A stretch of DNA of 22,015 nt from positions 1 through 22,015 of IMG/VR virus record IMGVR_UViG_3300032282_003630. One strand, given 5' to 3'. Shown here one piece after another: positions 6,575 to 15,113 of this stretch (position 1 is its first letter; each line of letters opens with the position of its first letter). The notes below the pieces were generated by a model that was not told where the DNA came from, searched no databases, and was given only the letters and a program-made list of their open reading frames with translations. Origin of the DNA: a virus. Position numbers and translations under genes: made by a program.

Positions 6575-7849
6575 ATGGGTTTCTCAGTCCTACCTACAAA
6601 TATTGGTGGTGTTAGTCTAAATTCAATAGCTAGTCCTCTGGCAAGTCTTTTAGGAGGAACACCATCAGCACAAAATATGTTATTTCCAGCAGATTTAGGT
6701 TCAAATCCTGCTATGGGGCATGCCGTTATATTTACTGTATATGATTATAAAACAGGTATAACTGCTGTAACAAAGAATTTTGGTGATTCTTTAGAAAGAC
6801 TTGGTCAAACCGGCGTAAACTTTTTTAGTAAGCAAACAGAAGCTACTGAAAAATCATATAATGCAGTAAAAAAAGAATTTACTAGTACTTTAACAGCTGG
6901 TACAAATGTTGCTATAGCTGGACTTTCCGCAGGCAATTATACTCCATTAACAAGGGGTACAAATTTGTCAACAATTTCTTTGTTTATGCCCGAAACAATG
7001 ACAATTGATTATAATTCTACATATGATGAGGTGAGATTGACAGAAGAACTAGGTGTACCTGGCATGATATCTAATGCTATTTCTGATTACAATAAAACAA
7101 AATTAGCTTCATCACAAACTCCTTATGCAAAAGCTATTGGTGCTGCTATTGGCCAAGATTTAGCCACTAAAGCAGGATTGGGAGCAAATCTTGGAGCTTT
7201 AGCTAAACAGTCTATGGGTATATTTACCAATCCTCAATTACAATTATTATATAAAGGTGTAAGTTTAAGAACATTTTCTTTGGCGTTTACTCTTACACCA
7301 AAAACTGCAGCTGAAGCTCAAACAGTCAAAAATATATGTGATGCTTTTGCTTACTATTCTTTACCAGGAATTTCTGGTGCACAAGACGGAAATACTGGAA
7401 TGTTTTTAACTCCTCCTCAAGTTTTTCAAGTAGATTTTCAATTTTTGGGTAATAGTGGACTTATGGGAAAAATTTCTAATACAATTTATTCTGCATTAAA
7501 TAAAACAGGATTAAATGTTTTGGCTGGAAATTCAAATACTGTAACTAATGGAAAGCCATCAAAAACGTTTACGGTTAATGATTGTGTGTTAGAAGGCGTT
7601 TCAATTGATTATGCTCCAAACGGATGGGCCACATATAATGATGGTTATCCAGTTCAAACTACATTGATATTAAACTTTAAAGAAACAACAATGTACACAA
7701 AACGAGAAATGTCAAAAACTGCAGTTGCTGGTAATTATCAAGCTTCACAATTTATGGGTTCTGTAATTGATAAAGAGGTGGCCAGTTTAGGTGGAACAAG
7801 GCAAGATTTTATGACGGGTTCTAACGGATTTGGAAATTACGGAGAATAA
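6575..7849 (+). CDS. gp48: gp48 baseplate tail-tube cap protein
   Basis: This 424-residue protein resembles T4 gp48 (364 aa), which caps the baseplate hub together with gp54 and gives the platform for tail tube growth. The diagnostic part is the C-terminal half: NPQLQLLYKGVSLRTFSLAF, then LTPKTAAEAQTVKNICDAF, FLTPPQVFQVDFQF, and VLEGVSIDYAPNGWATY followed by ILNFKETTMYTKREM. The N-terminal half is Gly/Ala/Thr-rich and less recognisable. The ATG follows an AGAGAG ribosome-binding site and a candidate late promoter. The TAA is directly followed by the gp53 ATG, with no gap. It is the first gene of the plus-strand structural operon. Confidence 0.85.
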   Translation: MGFSVLPTNIGGVSLNSIASPLASLLGGTPSAQNMLFPADLGSNPAMGHAVIFTVYDYKTGITAVTKNFGDSLERLGQTGVNFFSKQTEATEKSYNAVKKEFTSTLTAGTNVAIAGLSAGNYTPLTRGTNLSTISLFMPETMTIDYNSTYDEVRLTEELGVPGMISNAISDYNKTKLASSQTPYAKAIGAAIGQDLATKAGLGANLGALAKQSMGIFTNPQLQLLYKGVSLRTFSLAFTLTPKTAAEAQTVKNICDAFAYYSLPGISGAQDGNTGMFLTPPQVFQVDFQFLGNSGLMGKISNTIYSALNKTGLNVLAGNSNTVTNGKPSKTFTVNDCVLEGVSIDYAPNGWATYNDGYPVQTTLILNFKETTMYTKREMSKTAVAGNYQASQFMGSVIDKEVASLGGTRQDFMTGSNGFGNYGE

Positions 7850-8482
7850 ATGAAATATTTCGAATCTTTGCCTTTTTTAACAAACCTAAGTTCTGATGGT
7901 AATGTTTATGCAACAAAAAATTTATTGGTACGAACAAATTTAATTTCACAATTGTCCGATAATACTTTGTTGTTCTATAGATATGCACTACAAGACGGTG
8001 ACACTCCAGAAATTGTTGCAAACAAATATTACGGCACACCATATCGGTATTGGATTGTATTATATGGCAACTCAAATATTGTAGACCCACAGGCAGATTG
8101 GCCACTCAGTTTACAACAATTTCAATTATATTTAAAAAGAAAATACTCTGAAGTGGCTGGTGGAGATAACCAAGTATTGTCATATGTTACTGGTACCGTA
8201 CACCATTATGAAAAAATTGTTACAACGGTTGACAATGAAACAAATACAACCGCCATTAAAAATATAGAAATAGATGAAACCACATATGATTCTATTGTAG
8301 AGTATACACAAACTCAAAATTTCTTAGATGGTAGTTCTGTAACATATACTGTATCAAAATCAGCAATCTCAATTTATGATTATGAAAATAATTTAAACGA
8401 ATCAAAAAGAAATATTAATTTAATTAATTCCTCTTACGCAAGTCAGTTGGAAGAACAATATCAATCTCTTGTGAATATTTAA
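7850..8482 (+). CDS. gp53: gp53 baseplate wedge protein
   Basis: This 210-residue protein is close in length to T4 gp53 (196 aa), the wedge component that joins wedges around the hub. The N-terminal region carries LLFYRYALQDGDTPEIVANK followed by YYGTPYRYWIVLYGNSNIVDP. That is the LysM-like part of gp53 (the T4 protein has YGNPQLYWVLL at the equivalent place). A YxSEVAGGDNQ stretch follows, as in T4's YKNVGGDQ. The C-terminal third is charged and Asn-rich. The start codon follows the gp48 stop immediately, and the gp27-like gene begins one base after its stop, so the three are likely translated in a coupled way. Confidence 0.9.
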   Translation: MKYFESLPFLTNLSSDGNVYATKNLLVRTNLISQLSDNTLLFYRYALQDGDTPEIVANKYYGTPYRYWIVLYGNSNIVDPQADWPLSLQQFQLYLKRKYSEVAGGDNQVLSYVTGTVHHYEKIVTTVDNETNTTAIKNIEIDETTYDSIVEYTQTQNFLDGSSVTYTVSKSAISIYDYENNLNESKRNINLINSSYASQLEEQYQSLVNI

Positions 8483-8483
8483 T

Positions 8484-9896
8484 ATGGCAACAAATAGTTC
8501 GGTTGCGGGTACACAATACATACGTTACCCACATGATTATAATTTAAAAGAATTAAGTTTAATAACTCCTTTAGTAAATGGTGGAGTAGATTTACTTACA
8601 TTTATGATTGAATTAAATTTATTTGAAGATATCTATAGTTCAACCATTTCAGGTGAAGTTGTTTTACAAGATTCTTTAGGATTGATTTCAAAATATCTTT
8701 TAAATGGTACCGAATTCATTCAAGTTCAGTTACAAAAAACAAGTAATGATCCTAAGTATATTTCAAGAAATTACAGAGTATACAAAATATCTAAAAGAGC
8801 AATTTCCGATAGTAATCAATATGAAGTTTATGTGTTAAATTTTTGTTCAGAAGAATTTTTATTATCAGAACAATATAGACTATCAAAAGCATATAAAGGT
8901 AAACAAATAGATTTTATTATTAAAGATATTATGAATACCTATGTTTTACCAAAATCAGCAAATAAGACACTTAGTATGGATTCCACCAAAGGAGTCTATG
9001 ATTTTATTTTACCCAACAAAAAAATATTTGAAACAATTAATTGGTTATCGACATATGCTCAAGTAGATGATTCTGGTCTAGAAGGTGCAGACATGGTATT
9101 CTATGAAAATAGTCAAGGATATCATTTTCACTCATTACAGACATTATATAAAAGAAAACCGTACCAATATTACAAATTTGATCCAAAAAATATATTAAAC
9201 AAAGGTGCAGGTTTAATAGACATACAACAACAATTAACAAATGTTTCTGATTTTGAAGTTTTAGATTTTTTTGACACTTTATCAGCAATTTCAAACGGAA
9301 CTTTTAGTAATAAATTAATTACTATTGATCCATTTACAAGACGGTCAAATACTTCATTTTTTAATTATCAAAACTATAAAGGTCAAAAATTAAATGACTT
9401 TGGTTTAACAAATAATTATAAAAATCGTTTAGGTGGTACAATGTATGGAGAAACTCCTAATGTGCCACCAGGTTTAGAATCTGGAACACTTAGATTGGCA
9501 ACAACAAACTCGGAACAAAAAAAGAAATCATATATTAAAAAAGAACCTGATGCCGTTGCTAATGATATTATGATTGAGAAATATTTACCCAATCGTGTTT
9601 CACAGTTATCTTTGGCTAATTATATGAGAATTAAAATTACTGTTCCTGGTGATCCACTATTGTCTGCTGGAACAGTTATATACTTTAGTACTTATGGAGT
9701 AGGTGAAGATCCTAATTTAAATTCGAAAAAACCTGATAAATTATACACAGGTAAATACTTGGTGACTGCTGTTAGACACATCGTTAAAAACAGCGGATAT
9801 ATAACGGTAATGGAAATTTGTAAGGATAGTGTATCGACTCCTTATTCTGGTACAAGTTCAGCTTTAACACGATATATTAATGGTGTGCAAATATAA
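8484..9896 (+). CDS. gp27: gp27-like baseplate central hub protein
   Basis: This 470-residue protein is called as the hub ring subunit from position and partial pattern. The N-terminal part has FMIELNLFEDIYSSTISGEV followed by VLQDSLGLISK, which is characteristic of gp27/gpD-like hub proteins whose tube-like domains begin this way. The C-terminal end (YMRIKITVPGDPLLSAGTVI and YLVTAVRHIV) looks like the final barrel. T4 gp27 is shorter (391 aa). In T4 a gp27 trimer holds the gp5 needle. Here the gene is directly followed, with a one-base stop/start overlap (TAATG), by the gp5 OB domain gene, which fits a physical partnership. No strong Shine-Dalgarno is seen before the ATG; coupling from gp53 is likely. 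Confidence 0.72.
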   Translation: MATNSSVAGTQYIRYPHDYNLKELSLITPLVNGGVDLLTFMIELNLFEDIYSSTISGEVVLQDSLGLISKYLLNGTEFIQVQLQKTSNDPKYISRNYRVYKISKRAISDSNQYEVYVLNFCSEEFLLSEQYRLSKAYKGKQIDFIIKDIMNTYVLPKSANKTLSMDSTKGVYDFILPNKKIFETINWLSTYAQVDDSGLEGADMVFYENSQGYHFHSLQTLYKRKPYQYYKFDPKNILNKGAGLIDIQQQLTNVSDFEVLDFFDTLSAISNGTFSNKLITIDPFTRRSNTSFFNYQNYKGQKLNDFGLTNNYKNRLGGTMYGETPNVPPGLESGTLRLATTNSEQKKKSYIKKEPDAVANDIMIEKYLPNRVSQLSLANYMRIKITVPGDPLLSAGTVIYFSTYGVGEDPNLNSKKPDKLYTGKYLVTAVRHIVKNSGYITVMEICKDSVSTPYSGTSSALTRYINGVQI

Positions 9897-10207
9897 TGAG
9901 TAATCGTAATAATTTTATTGGATTGAATAGTTTTATTTGGTGGGTTGGTGTGGTTGAAAACCGAAACGACCCTTTGGCTTCTGGCCGTGCACAAGTTCGT
10001 ATTTTTGGATGGCACACAGAAGATAAAGCGGCACTACCTTCAAATGATTTGCCTTGGGCTATGCCAATGTATCCCATTAATAATCCAAACACATTTAGTA
10101 AACCAAAAGATGATGATTGGGTTGTTGGATTTTTCATGGATGGAGAATCTGGTCAATTTCCAATTATGATGGGTATATTACCCGGAATTAATACTAAGTC
10201 TAAGTGA
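9896..10207 (+). CDS. gp5: gp5 N-terminal OB-fold hub protein (stand-alone, no lysozyme domain)
   Basis: This 103-residue protein corresponds to only the first domain of T4 gp5 (575 aa). FIWWVGVVENRNDPLASGRA matches the T4 start NLNWFVGVVEDRMDPLKLGR. It continues with VRIFGWHT, LPWAMPMYPI, and a closing VVGFFMDGESGQFPIMMGIL that parallels T4 VYGHFLD...GIVLGTYGG. In T4 this OB domain sits on the gp27 ring and is followed by a lysozyme domain and a beta-helix in the same chain. Here the chain stops after the OB domain with a clean TGA, and the beta-helical spike is a separate gene downstream. It overlaps the hub gene stop by one base. Confidence 0.85.
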   Translation: MSNRNNFIGLNSFIWWVGVVENRNDPLASGRAQVRIFGWHTEDKAALPSNDLPWAMPMYPINNPNTFSKPKDDDWVVGFFMDGESGQFPIMMGILPGINTKSK

Positions 10208-10215
10208 GGTAAAAA

Positions 10216-11046
10216 ATGGCTACGACATTATTTGGAGATCCTATAAAATTTGTAGATGCGTTTGCTGACCCCAGCACATCATCTAGTACTTTACCAATTG
10301 TAAGCACTTCTACAAAAAATGCCACATCAACAAATACTGATGAAAATTTTTCAAATCAAACCAATATTTCAATATATGCCACAGGTAACGGTGCTACAGC
10401 CAATACGGGATTAAAAAAATCAAATCAAACATTATCTCATGCTTGTGATTCCAGTACATATGTTGGTAAAGCTCTTTTTGAAGTTGGTGCTGTAGGTGGA
10501 AAAGTTATTCAAGCAATTCGTAATGCAGCAAAAGCAATTTTAGCATATCTTGGTGTTAATGCTTCTTCTAGTGGTATTACTAATCAATTACAAAAACTTG
10601 CTGACGACATTAGATATGCTACCAAATTTGTAAAAGATATAACTACAGCTTTGAATGGTTTTATTGCTTATGTTAATGCTATTAAACAACTACTTGCTTA
10701 CATTTTAACTTTACCTGCTAGATTATTGGCATATTTTGCAGATTGTATTCGTACATTACAAAAACAATTAGTTTCTGGTTTTAAATCTGCTTTGACAGAT
10801 ACGCCGGATCCAGACCAAGCAAAAATTGATGAGTTAACTAATGCCGTTAAAGATGTTACTAGTTCAATTGGCCAATTTACTTCTGCTGTTGCAACGGCTA
10901 CGGCTACAGCCGCTGTGGCAGCTGCTTCGTTGGTAGTTCCTGTTCCTATAGCTATTGCAAATACTGAACAACAAGCAGCTGCTACACAAGAAATATTTTC
11001 TGCCGCAGGTTTTTCTTCTACATCAAATAACTTTTCGAAACCATAA
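10216..11046 (+). CDS. Unknown helical protein between the two gp5 parts (276 aa)
   Basis: I do not recognise a named family. The first 75 residues are Ser/Thr/Asn-rich and probably extended. The middle (about residues 80-195) is a run of amphipathic and hydrophobic helices, including FIAYVNAIKQLLAYILTLPA followed by RLLAYFADCI, long enough to touch or cross a membrane. The C-terminal part is Ala/Thr/Val-rich (SAVATATATAAVAAASLVVP). A GAGGT ribosome-binding site precedes the start, and the stop overlaps the spike ATG by one base (TAATG). The gene occupies the place where T4 gp5 has its lysozyme domain, but I see no lysozyme motif in it. Roles such as a hub plug, a spike linker or a membrane-active infection protein are guesses from position and hydrophobicity. 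Confidence 0.7.
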   Translation: MATTLFGDPIKFVDAFADPSTSSSTLPIVSTSTKNATSTNTDENFSNQTNISIYATGNGATANTGLKKSNQTLSHACDSSTYVGKALFEVGAVGGKVIQAIRNAAKAILAYLGVNASSSGITNQLQKLADDIRYATKFVKDITTALNGFIAYVNAIKQLLAYILTLPARLLAYFADCIRTLQKQLVSGFKSALTDTPDPDQAKIDELTNAVKDVTSSIGQFTSAVATATATAAVAAASLVVPVPIAIANTEQQAAATQEIFSAAGFSSTSNNFSKP

Positions 11047-11852
11047 TGGCACAAATTCAAGAACCACCATCAGCGTATGATGCAGAATATCCATATAATA
11101 ATGTGATGCAAACCGAGTGTGGCCATTTTCAGGAGTTTGATGATACTCCTGGTTGTGAACGTATTCGCACACAACATAAAGCGGGAACATTTACAGAAAT
11201 TCAACCCGATGGTACGGAAGTTCATAAAATTGTTGGTGATGGATATTATATTACGGCAAATGATGGTAATGTAATCATTAATGGACAATGCAATATTAAT
11301 ATTGTTGGCAATGCGGAAATTACTGTGGGTGGTGACGCTATCACCAATGTTAAAGGTAGTGTAAAACAAGTTATTGAAAAAGACTATTCTCTACTTGTTA
11401 AAGGTGAATATAGAGTATCTACTGGTGGAAATTTAAATTTGGATGCAACAGGTATATCAAGTGGTCTGTATGTAACCGCTGGTGATAAAATGGTTTTAAA
11501 TACTGATATGAGTGTACTTGGCAAAGTTCTTGCTGATGATATACACTCAACGGGTGCCGTTACGGCCGGTACAGGTATACACGCAGGACTTCCTGGCTCT
11601 GCAAATCCTGTTGCTGGTATTTCAACTCTTGGTGGAATTAATGTTGGTATTCCTGGTCCTACTGTTCCTGGTACTGTGTCGGCTACTGTTTTAGTTACAG
11701 CACCTTCTGTTGTTGGAACAGTTATTACTTATGGTGGTTTGTTGATGGATCCAGAAGGTGGTGCTCCATTTATGAGAACAATCTACAATACACACTACCA
11801 TATTGGTAACAGAGGTTTCCCAACTTCTTCACCAATTTTACAAATGCCTTAA
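11046..11852 (+). CDS. gp5: gp5-like beta-helical baseplate spike protein (268 aa)
   Basis: The protein is the membrane-puncturing spike part of T4 gp5 as a separate chain. After a short N-terminal region it has GHFQEFDDTPGCERIRTQHK and then GTFTEIQPDGTEVHKIVGDGYY. This is the entry to the gp5C triple-stranded beta-helix. It continues with short beta repeats (GNVIINGQCNINIVGNAEIT, GDAITNVKGSVKQVI, KGEYRVSTGGNLNLDAT). The Gly/Val/Pro-rich middle (about 160-230) has a looser repeat. The C-terminus has an HxH pair (H250, H252) within THYHIG followed by PTSSP, like spike tips that bind an iron ion. It should trimerise below the OB/gp27 hub. Confidence 0.82.
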   Translation: MAQIQEPPSAYDAEYPYNNVMQTECGHFQEFDDTPGCERIRTQHKAGTFTEIQPDGTEVHKIVGDGYYITANDGNVIINGQCNINIVGNAEITVGGDAITNVKGSVKQVIEKDYSLLVKGEYRVSTGGNLNLDATGISSGLYVTAGDKMVLNTDMSVLGKVLADDIHSTGAVTAGTGIHAGLPGSANPVAGISTLGGINVGIPGPTVPGTVSATVLVTAPSVVGTVITYGGLLMDPEGGAPFMRTIYNTHYHIGNRGFPTSSPILQMP

Positions 11853-11861
11853 AGGAATATT

Positions 11862-12617
11862 ATGTCTGTTTTTGACCGATTAGGATACAGTTTCGATTCA
11901 ACCCGTTTTGGTGATGCTTCAATATTAAGCAGTAACGCATCAAACACGCTCAATTTAATTGCCAGCACTTCTCCGCCAATGAAAGATTGGCAAATTCAAG
12001 ACCTTAGTGCCGGTACATCAGCAACTCGTAGTAATTATTTTCAAAATAGAACAACCACATACAATTCTAGTATGTTGGTTTCAGTTAATTCTCTTGCGGT
12101 TAGTGCAAATGCGGCCAATGATAGTGTCACAGTAGCGGCTGCATCTAGTCTAATTGTTAAACTTAATACCTTTCAATCACACACCGATAATATCTCCGGT
12201 GTTTCTGTTGTAACCAGTTATCAAGTTCCATCATATGATTCATTGTCTATATTAGGACAACAAAATATGATGAATTTAACCAAAACCGATGGTCCACAGT
12301 CAAATACTGTACCTATGTTAGGTGGTTTTACTAGTTTATTCATACAAGACAAACTCTCAGCATATGCCAATCAACTGTCTACATATGCAAATACCTATTC
12401 AAACACATATTCAACCACATATAGTACCTACATGAATGGTGTGGGAACAGATTTAAATGCTAGAATTACGGCTGATTGGACATTCTACCAAAACTCTCTT
12501 GCCGTATCAAACGAATCAGCATTTTTACAACAACTGACTTCGGCTGGTGGTACAAATACTTATTTGTTAAATAACGTTATCGGAACACCAAGTCTGGTAA
12601 CAAAACTTAACTCTTAA
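11862..12617 (+). CDS. Unknown virion-operon protein, Ser/Thr/Asn-rich (251 aa)
   Basis: I do not recognise this protein. It has no cysteine, no signal peptide and no membrane segment. Composition is dominated by Ser, Thr, Asn and Ala. A tyrosine-spaced degenerate repeat (AYANQLSTYANTYSNTYSTT, about residues 167-186) suggests an extended or coiled-coil fibrous region. A good ribosome-binding site (AAAGGA, plus-strand 11851-11856) precedes the ATG. It lies between the spike and gp25, where T4 has no equivalent gene, so it is probably a virion or assembly protein linked to the hub-wedge boundary. That role is inferred only from position. Confidence 0.68.
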   Translation: MSVFDRLGYSFDSTRFGDASILSSNASNTLNLIASTSPPMKDWQIQDLSAGTSATRSNYFQNRTTTYNSSMLVSVNSLAVSANAANDSVTVAAASSLIVKLNTFQSHTDNISGVSVVTSYQVPSYDSLSILGQQNMMNLTKTDGPQSNTVPMLGGFTSLFIQDKLSAYANQLSTYANTYSNTYSTTYSTYMNGVGTDLNARITADWTFYQNSLAVSNESAFLQQLTSAGGTNTYLLNNVIGTPSLVTKLNS

Positions 12618-12654
12618 ACATTGATTTTGTTCCAATAACTATAATAAATAAAGA

Positions 12655-13047
12655 ATGGCATTCAATAAACACGCTTACTCCGATATAGATTTAAACTTTA
12701 GGCCGATTTTTTCGTCCGGCGATATAGCTTTGAAATATGATGATCAAGCGGTAATTCGTTCAATTCATAATTTGTTAAACACCAATTTATATGAGAGATT
12801 ATTTCAACCAGATATTGGAAGCACATTAAATCAACTATTGTTTGAACCAGTAAGCCCGTTGACAGCCACTTTAATTCAGAATGAAATAGTTAGAACAATA
12901 ACAAACTACGAGCCAAGAGCTAGAATTAATACACTAGATGTGTCTGCTGATCCAGATAGTAATCAGTTTAATGTTTATTTAACTGTTTTTATTGGAAACC
13001 AAACACAACCGACCGCAATTAATCTAATATTAACAAGGACCAGATAA
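12655..13047 (+). CDS. gp25: gp25 baseplate wedge / sheath-initiator protein
   Basis: At 130 residues this is nearly the same size as T4 gp25 (132 aa). The pattern is typical of the gp25-like family shared by contractile injection systems: AYSDIDLNFRPIFSSGDIAL, VIRSIHNLLNTN followed by LYERLFQPDIGSTLNQLLFE, then NEIVRTITNYEPRARINTL. It includes the conserved E-P-R triplet of the gp25 core. In T4 it joins gp6 and gp53 in the wedge and templates sheath polymerisation. The start is preceded by AAAGA, a weak ribosome-binding site. The stop overlaps the gp6 ATG by one base (TAATGG). The 37 bases upstream hold an AATAAATA octamer that is too close to the ATG to serve as a late promoter for this gene. 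Confidence 0.93.
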   Translation: MAFNKHAYSDIDLNFRPIFSSGDIALKYDDQAVIRSIHNLLNTNLYERLFQPDIGSTLNQLLFEPVSPLTATLIQNEIVRTITNYEPRARINTLDVSADPDSNQFNVYLTVFIGNQTQPTAINLILTRTR

Positions 13048-15110
13048 TGGCCGCAAATTCAAATATTCAGTTAACTAGTTTAGATTTTGACACACTCAAA
13101 GCTAACTTTTTAACTTATTTACAGACACAAGACGTATTCAAAGACTATAACTTTCAAGGTTCCGCTTTAAATGCATTGGTTGATTTATTAACATATAATA
13201 CACAATACAATGCTTATTATTTGAATATGGTAGCCAATGAAATGTTTTTGGATTCAGCCGTTCAACGTTCTTCTGTAGTTTCTCATGCCAAATTATTGAA
13301 TTATACACCAAGGTCAGCAGTTGCACCAACGGCAACAGTTGATGTTGTATTTACAGAAGTAACTGATAGTTCATTAACACTTCCTGCTTATTCAACATTT
13401 AGTTCTTCTGCAATTGATGGTATAAATTATACTTTTGTTAATCCAAATTCTTATACAGTAAATACTGATGTAGCAAATACTACTGCCACATTCCAAAATG
13501 TTGAAATTAAACAAGGTGTCTATTCTAGATACACTTACACAGTAAATTTGGTTACTAATCCAACATTAACTTTTGAAATTCCTGATTCAGCAATTGACAC
13601 ATCGACACTACAAGTTATAGTTCAAGAATCAAATTCAAATACATCATATACAATATACAACAAAGCAGAAAATTATGTTCTTTTAGGAGCTTCAAACGAA
13701 GTATTTTTCTTGCAAGAAGCATTAAATGGAAATTATCAAATTTATTTTGGTGATGGAATTTTAGGAAAAAAACTAAAAACAGGTAACATTGTTATTGTAA
13801 ATTATGTATCAACCGAAGGTACTGCGGCTACTGGAGCAAATTCTTTTGTTCTTATGCAGACAGTTGGTGGATATGCACCTTCTGCTGTAAATTCAGTAAC
13901 TCCAGCAACAAAAGGTAGTAATAAAGAAACAATCGATTCTATTAAATTTCAAGCACCCAAATCATATTCAGCACAAGGTCGTGCCGTAACTAAAGAAGAT
14001 TATATTACTGCCATTCAACAAAATTCATTGGGTTATTCTTTTGATGCTGTTAATGTATGGGGTGGAGAAGAAAATGATCCAGTAATTTATGGTGCCATTT
14101 TTGCTGCTTTAAAACCAAGTGGCGGTTATACTCTGACTGAAAATCAAAAGAAAATTATTGAAACTGAAATTATCAAGCCAGTTAGTGTTATAACAATACA
14201 ACCAAAAGTGATAGATGTTGATTACACATATTTGGTAATTAATTCAAATATTTTATATGATCCAAAATTAACTACGTTGACATCTTCTCAATTGAAAAAT
14301 TTGGCTTTAACTTCAATTCAAAATTTTGGAACAGCAACATTAAATACATTCAATTCAATATTTAAGTTAGCATCATTGATTACATATGTGCAGGCTACAA
14401 ATCAATCTTTTATTACAAATGATGCATCAATCATTCTTCAAAAACGATTTACACCAGATTTATTAACTGCAAGAACATATACGTTTAACTTTGATACATC
14501 TTTAAAGAAAGATATCTATTCTGGTAGTATTAGTTGTACTCCATCATTCCAATATATTGATGTAAAAAATAATAGTGTAGTTCGTGACCAAGTTTATTTG
14601 GAAGAAACTCCTTCTTCAACAACATATTTGGAATCAGTTTCAATTCTTAATCCTGGATACGGTTATACCTCAACACCAACAATAACAATCGTTGGAGATG
14701 GTGTTGGTGCAACAGCAGAAGCAACAGTTATTAATGGTCAAATTACAAAAATTACAGTAACAAATGGTGGTTCAAACTATACTCAAGCCATTGTTCAAAT
14801 AACTGGTGGTGGTGGTAATCTTGCTTCAGCAACCGCTGTGTTAGCGGGAAGTAGTGGTACTTTAAGAACTTATTATTATAATAATGGCGTGAAAACTATT
14901 TTAAATCCTAATGCGGGTACAGTAGATTATATTAATGGTGTAGTAACATTAACTGCATTTAATCCTTCTGAAATTAATAATACACAAGGTGTTTTAAGTA
15001 TTCAAGCTGTTCCAACTTCTACTATTTTATATTCAAAGAGAGATAAAATATTAACTTTGGACGCTACAGATTCCGGTGCAATTAACGTCACTCTTACAGC
15101 AAAATCATAA
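13047..15110 (+). CDS. gp6: gp6 baseplate wedge protein
   Basis: This 687-residue protein is similar in length to T4 gp6 (660 aa), which forms the wedge ring that holds the baseplate together. The N-terminal region is diagnostic: LDFDTLKANFLTYLQTQDVF, FKDYNFQGSALNALVDLLTY and NTQYNAYYLNMVANEMFLDS, followed by AVQRSSVVSHAKLLNYTPRS. The middle holds the J/gp47-like part (YFGDGILGKKL, APKSYSAQGRAVTKEDYITA). Around residues 530-605 there is a Gly-rich repeat (NPGYGYTSTPTITIVGDGVG, VTNGGSNYTQAIVQITGGGG) that recurs in the gp7 and gp8 proteins here and that I do not associate with T4 gp6. It overlaps gp25 by one base; gp7 starts three bases after its stop. Confidence 0.93.
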   Translation: MAANSNIQLTSLDFDTLKANFLTYLQTQDVFKDYNFQGSALNALVDLLTYNTQYNAYYLNMVANEMFLDSAVQRSSVVSHAKLLNYTPRSAVAPTATVDVVFTEVTDSSLTLPAYSTFSSSAIDGINYTFVNPNSYTVNTDVANTTATFQNVEIKQGVYSRYTYTVNLVTNPTLTFEIPDSAIDTSTLQVIVQESNSNTSYTIYNKAENYVLLGASNEVFFLQEALNGNYQIYFGDGILGKKLKTGNIVIVNYVSTEGTAATGANSFVLMQTVGGYAPSAVNSVTPATKGSNKETIDSIKFQAPKSYSAQGRAVTKEDYITAIQQNSLGYSFDAVNVWGGEENDPVIYGAIFAALKPSGGYTLTENQKKIIETEIIKPVSVITIQPKVIDVDYTYLVINSNILYDPKLTTLTSSQLKNLALTSIQNFGTATLNTFNSIFKLASLITYVQATNQSFITNDASIILQKRFTPDLLTARTYTFNFDTSLKKDIYSGSISCTPSFQYIDVKNNSVVRDQVYLEETPSSTTYLESVSILNPGYGYTSTPTITIVGDGVGATAEATVINGQITKITVTNGGSNYTQAIVQITGGGGNLASATAVLAGSSGTLRTYYYNNGVKTILNPNAGTVDYINGVVTLTAFNPSEINNTQGVLSIQAVPTSTILYSKRDKILTLDATDSGAINVTLTAKS
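14634..14860 (+). repeat. Gly-rich GYxSxPTITIxGDG-type module in gp6
   Basis: This stretch encodes an NPGYGYTSTPTITIVGDGVG unit followed by a second half with VTNGGSNYTQAIVQITGGGG. Similar units occur four times in the gp7 gene (about 16015-16125, 16303-16360, 16426-16540, 16744-16797) and once in the gp8 gene (about 20470-20690). The repeats are protein-level and degenerate; I saw no long exact DNA repeat. They probably form small beta-modules on the wedge surface. Confidence 0.6.
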
Positions 15111-15113
15111 CAT

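Noticed and set aside
10698-11060. 120-codon minus-strand frame within the unknown 276-residue gene
   Set aside because: The plus-strand gene has a ribosome-binding site and tight overlaps with both neighbours; the minus frame has neither.
12364-12440. Possible tandem DNA repeat in the 251-residue gene
   Set aside because: The similarity is low-complexity Tyr/Ser/Thr coding sequence with irregular spacing, not a regular tandem array or CRISPR-like structure.
12643-12650. AATAAATA octamer just before gp25 as a late promoter
   Set aside because: It ends only 4 bases before the gp25 ATG, so transcription would start at or after the start codon. The element is probably chance in AT-rich sequence.
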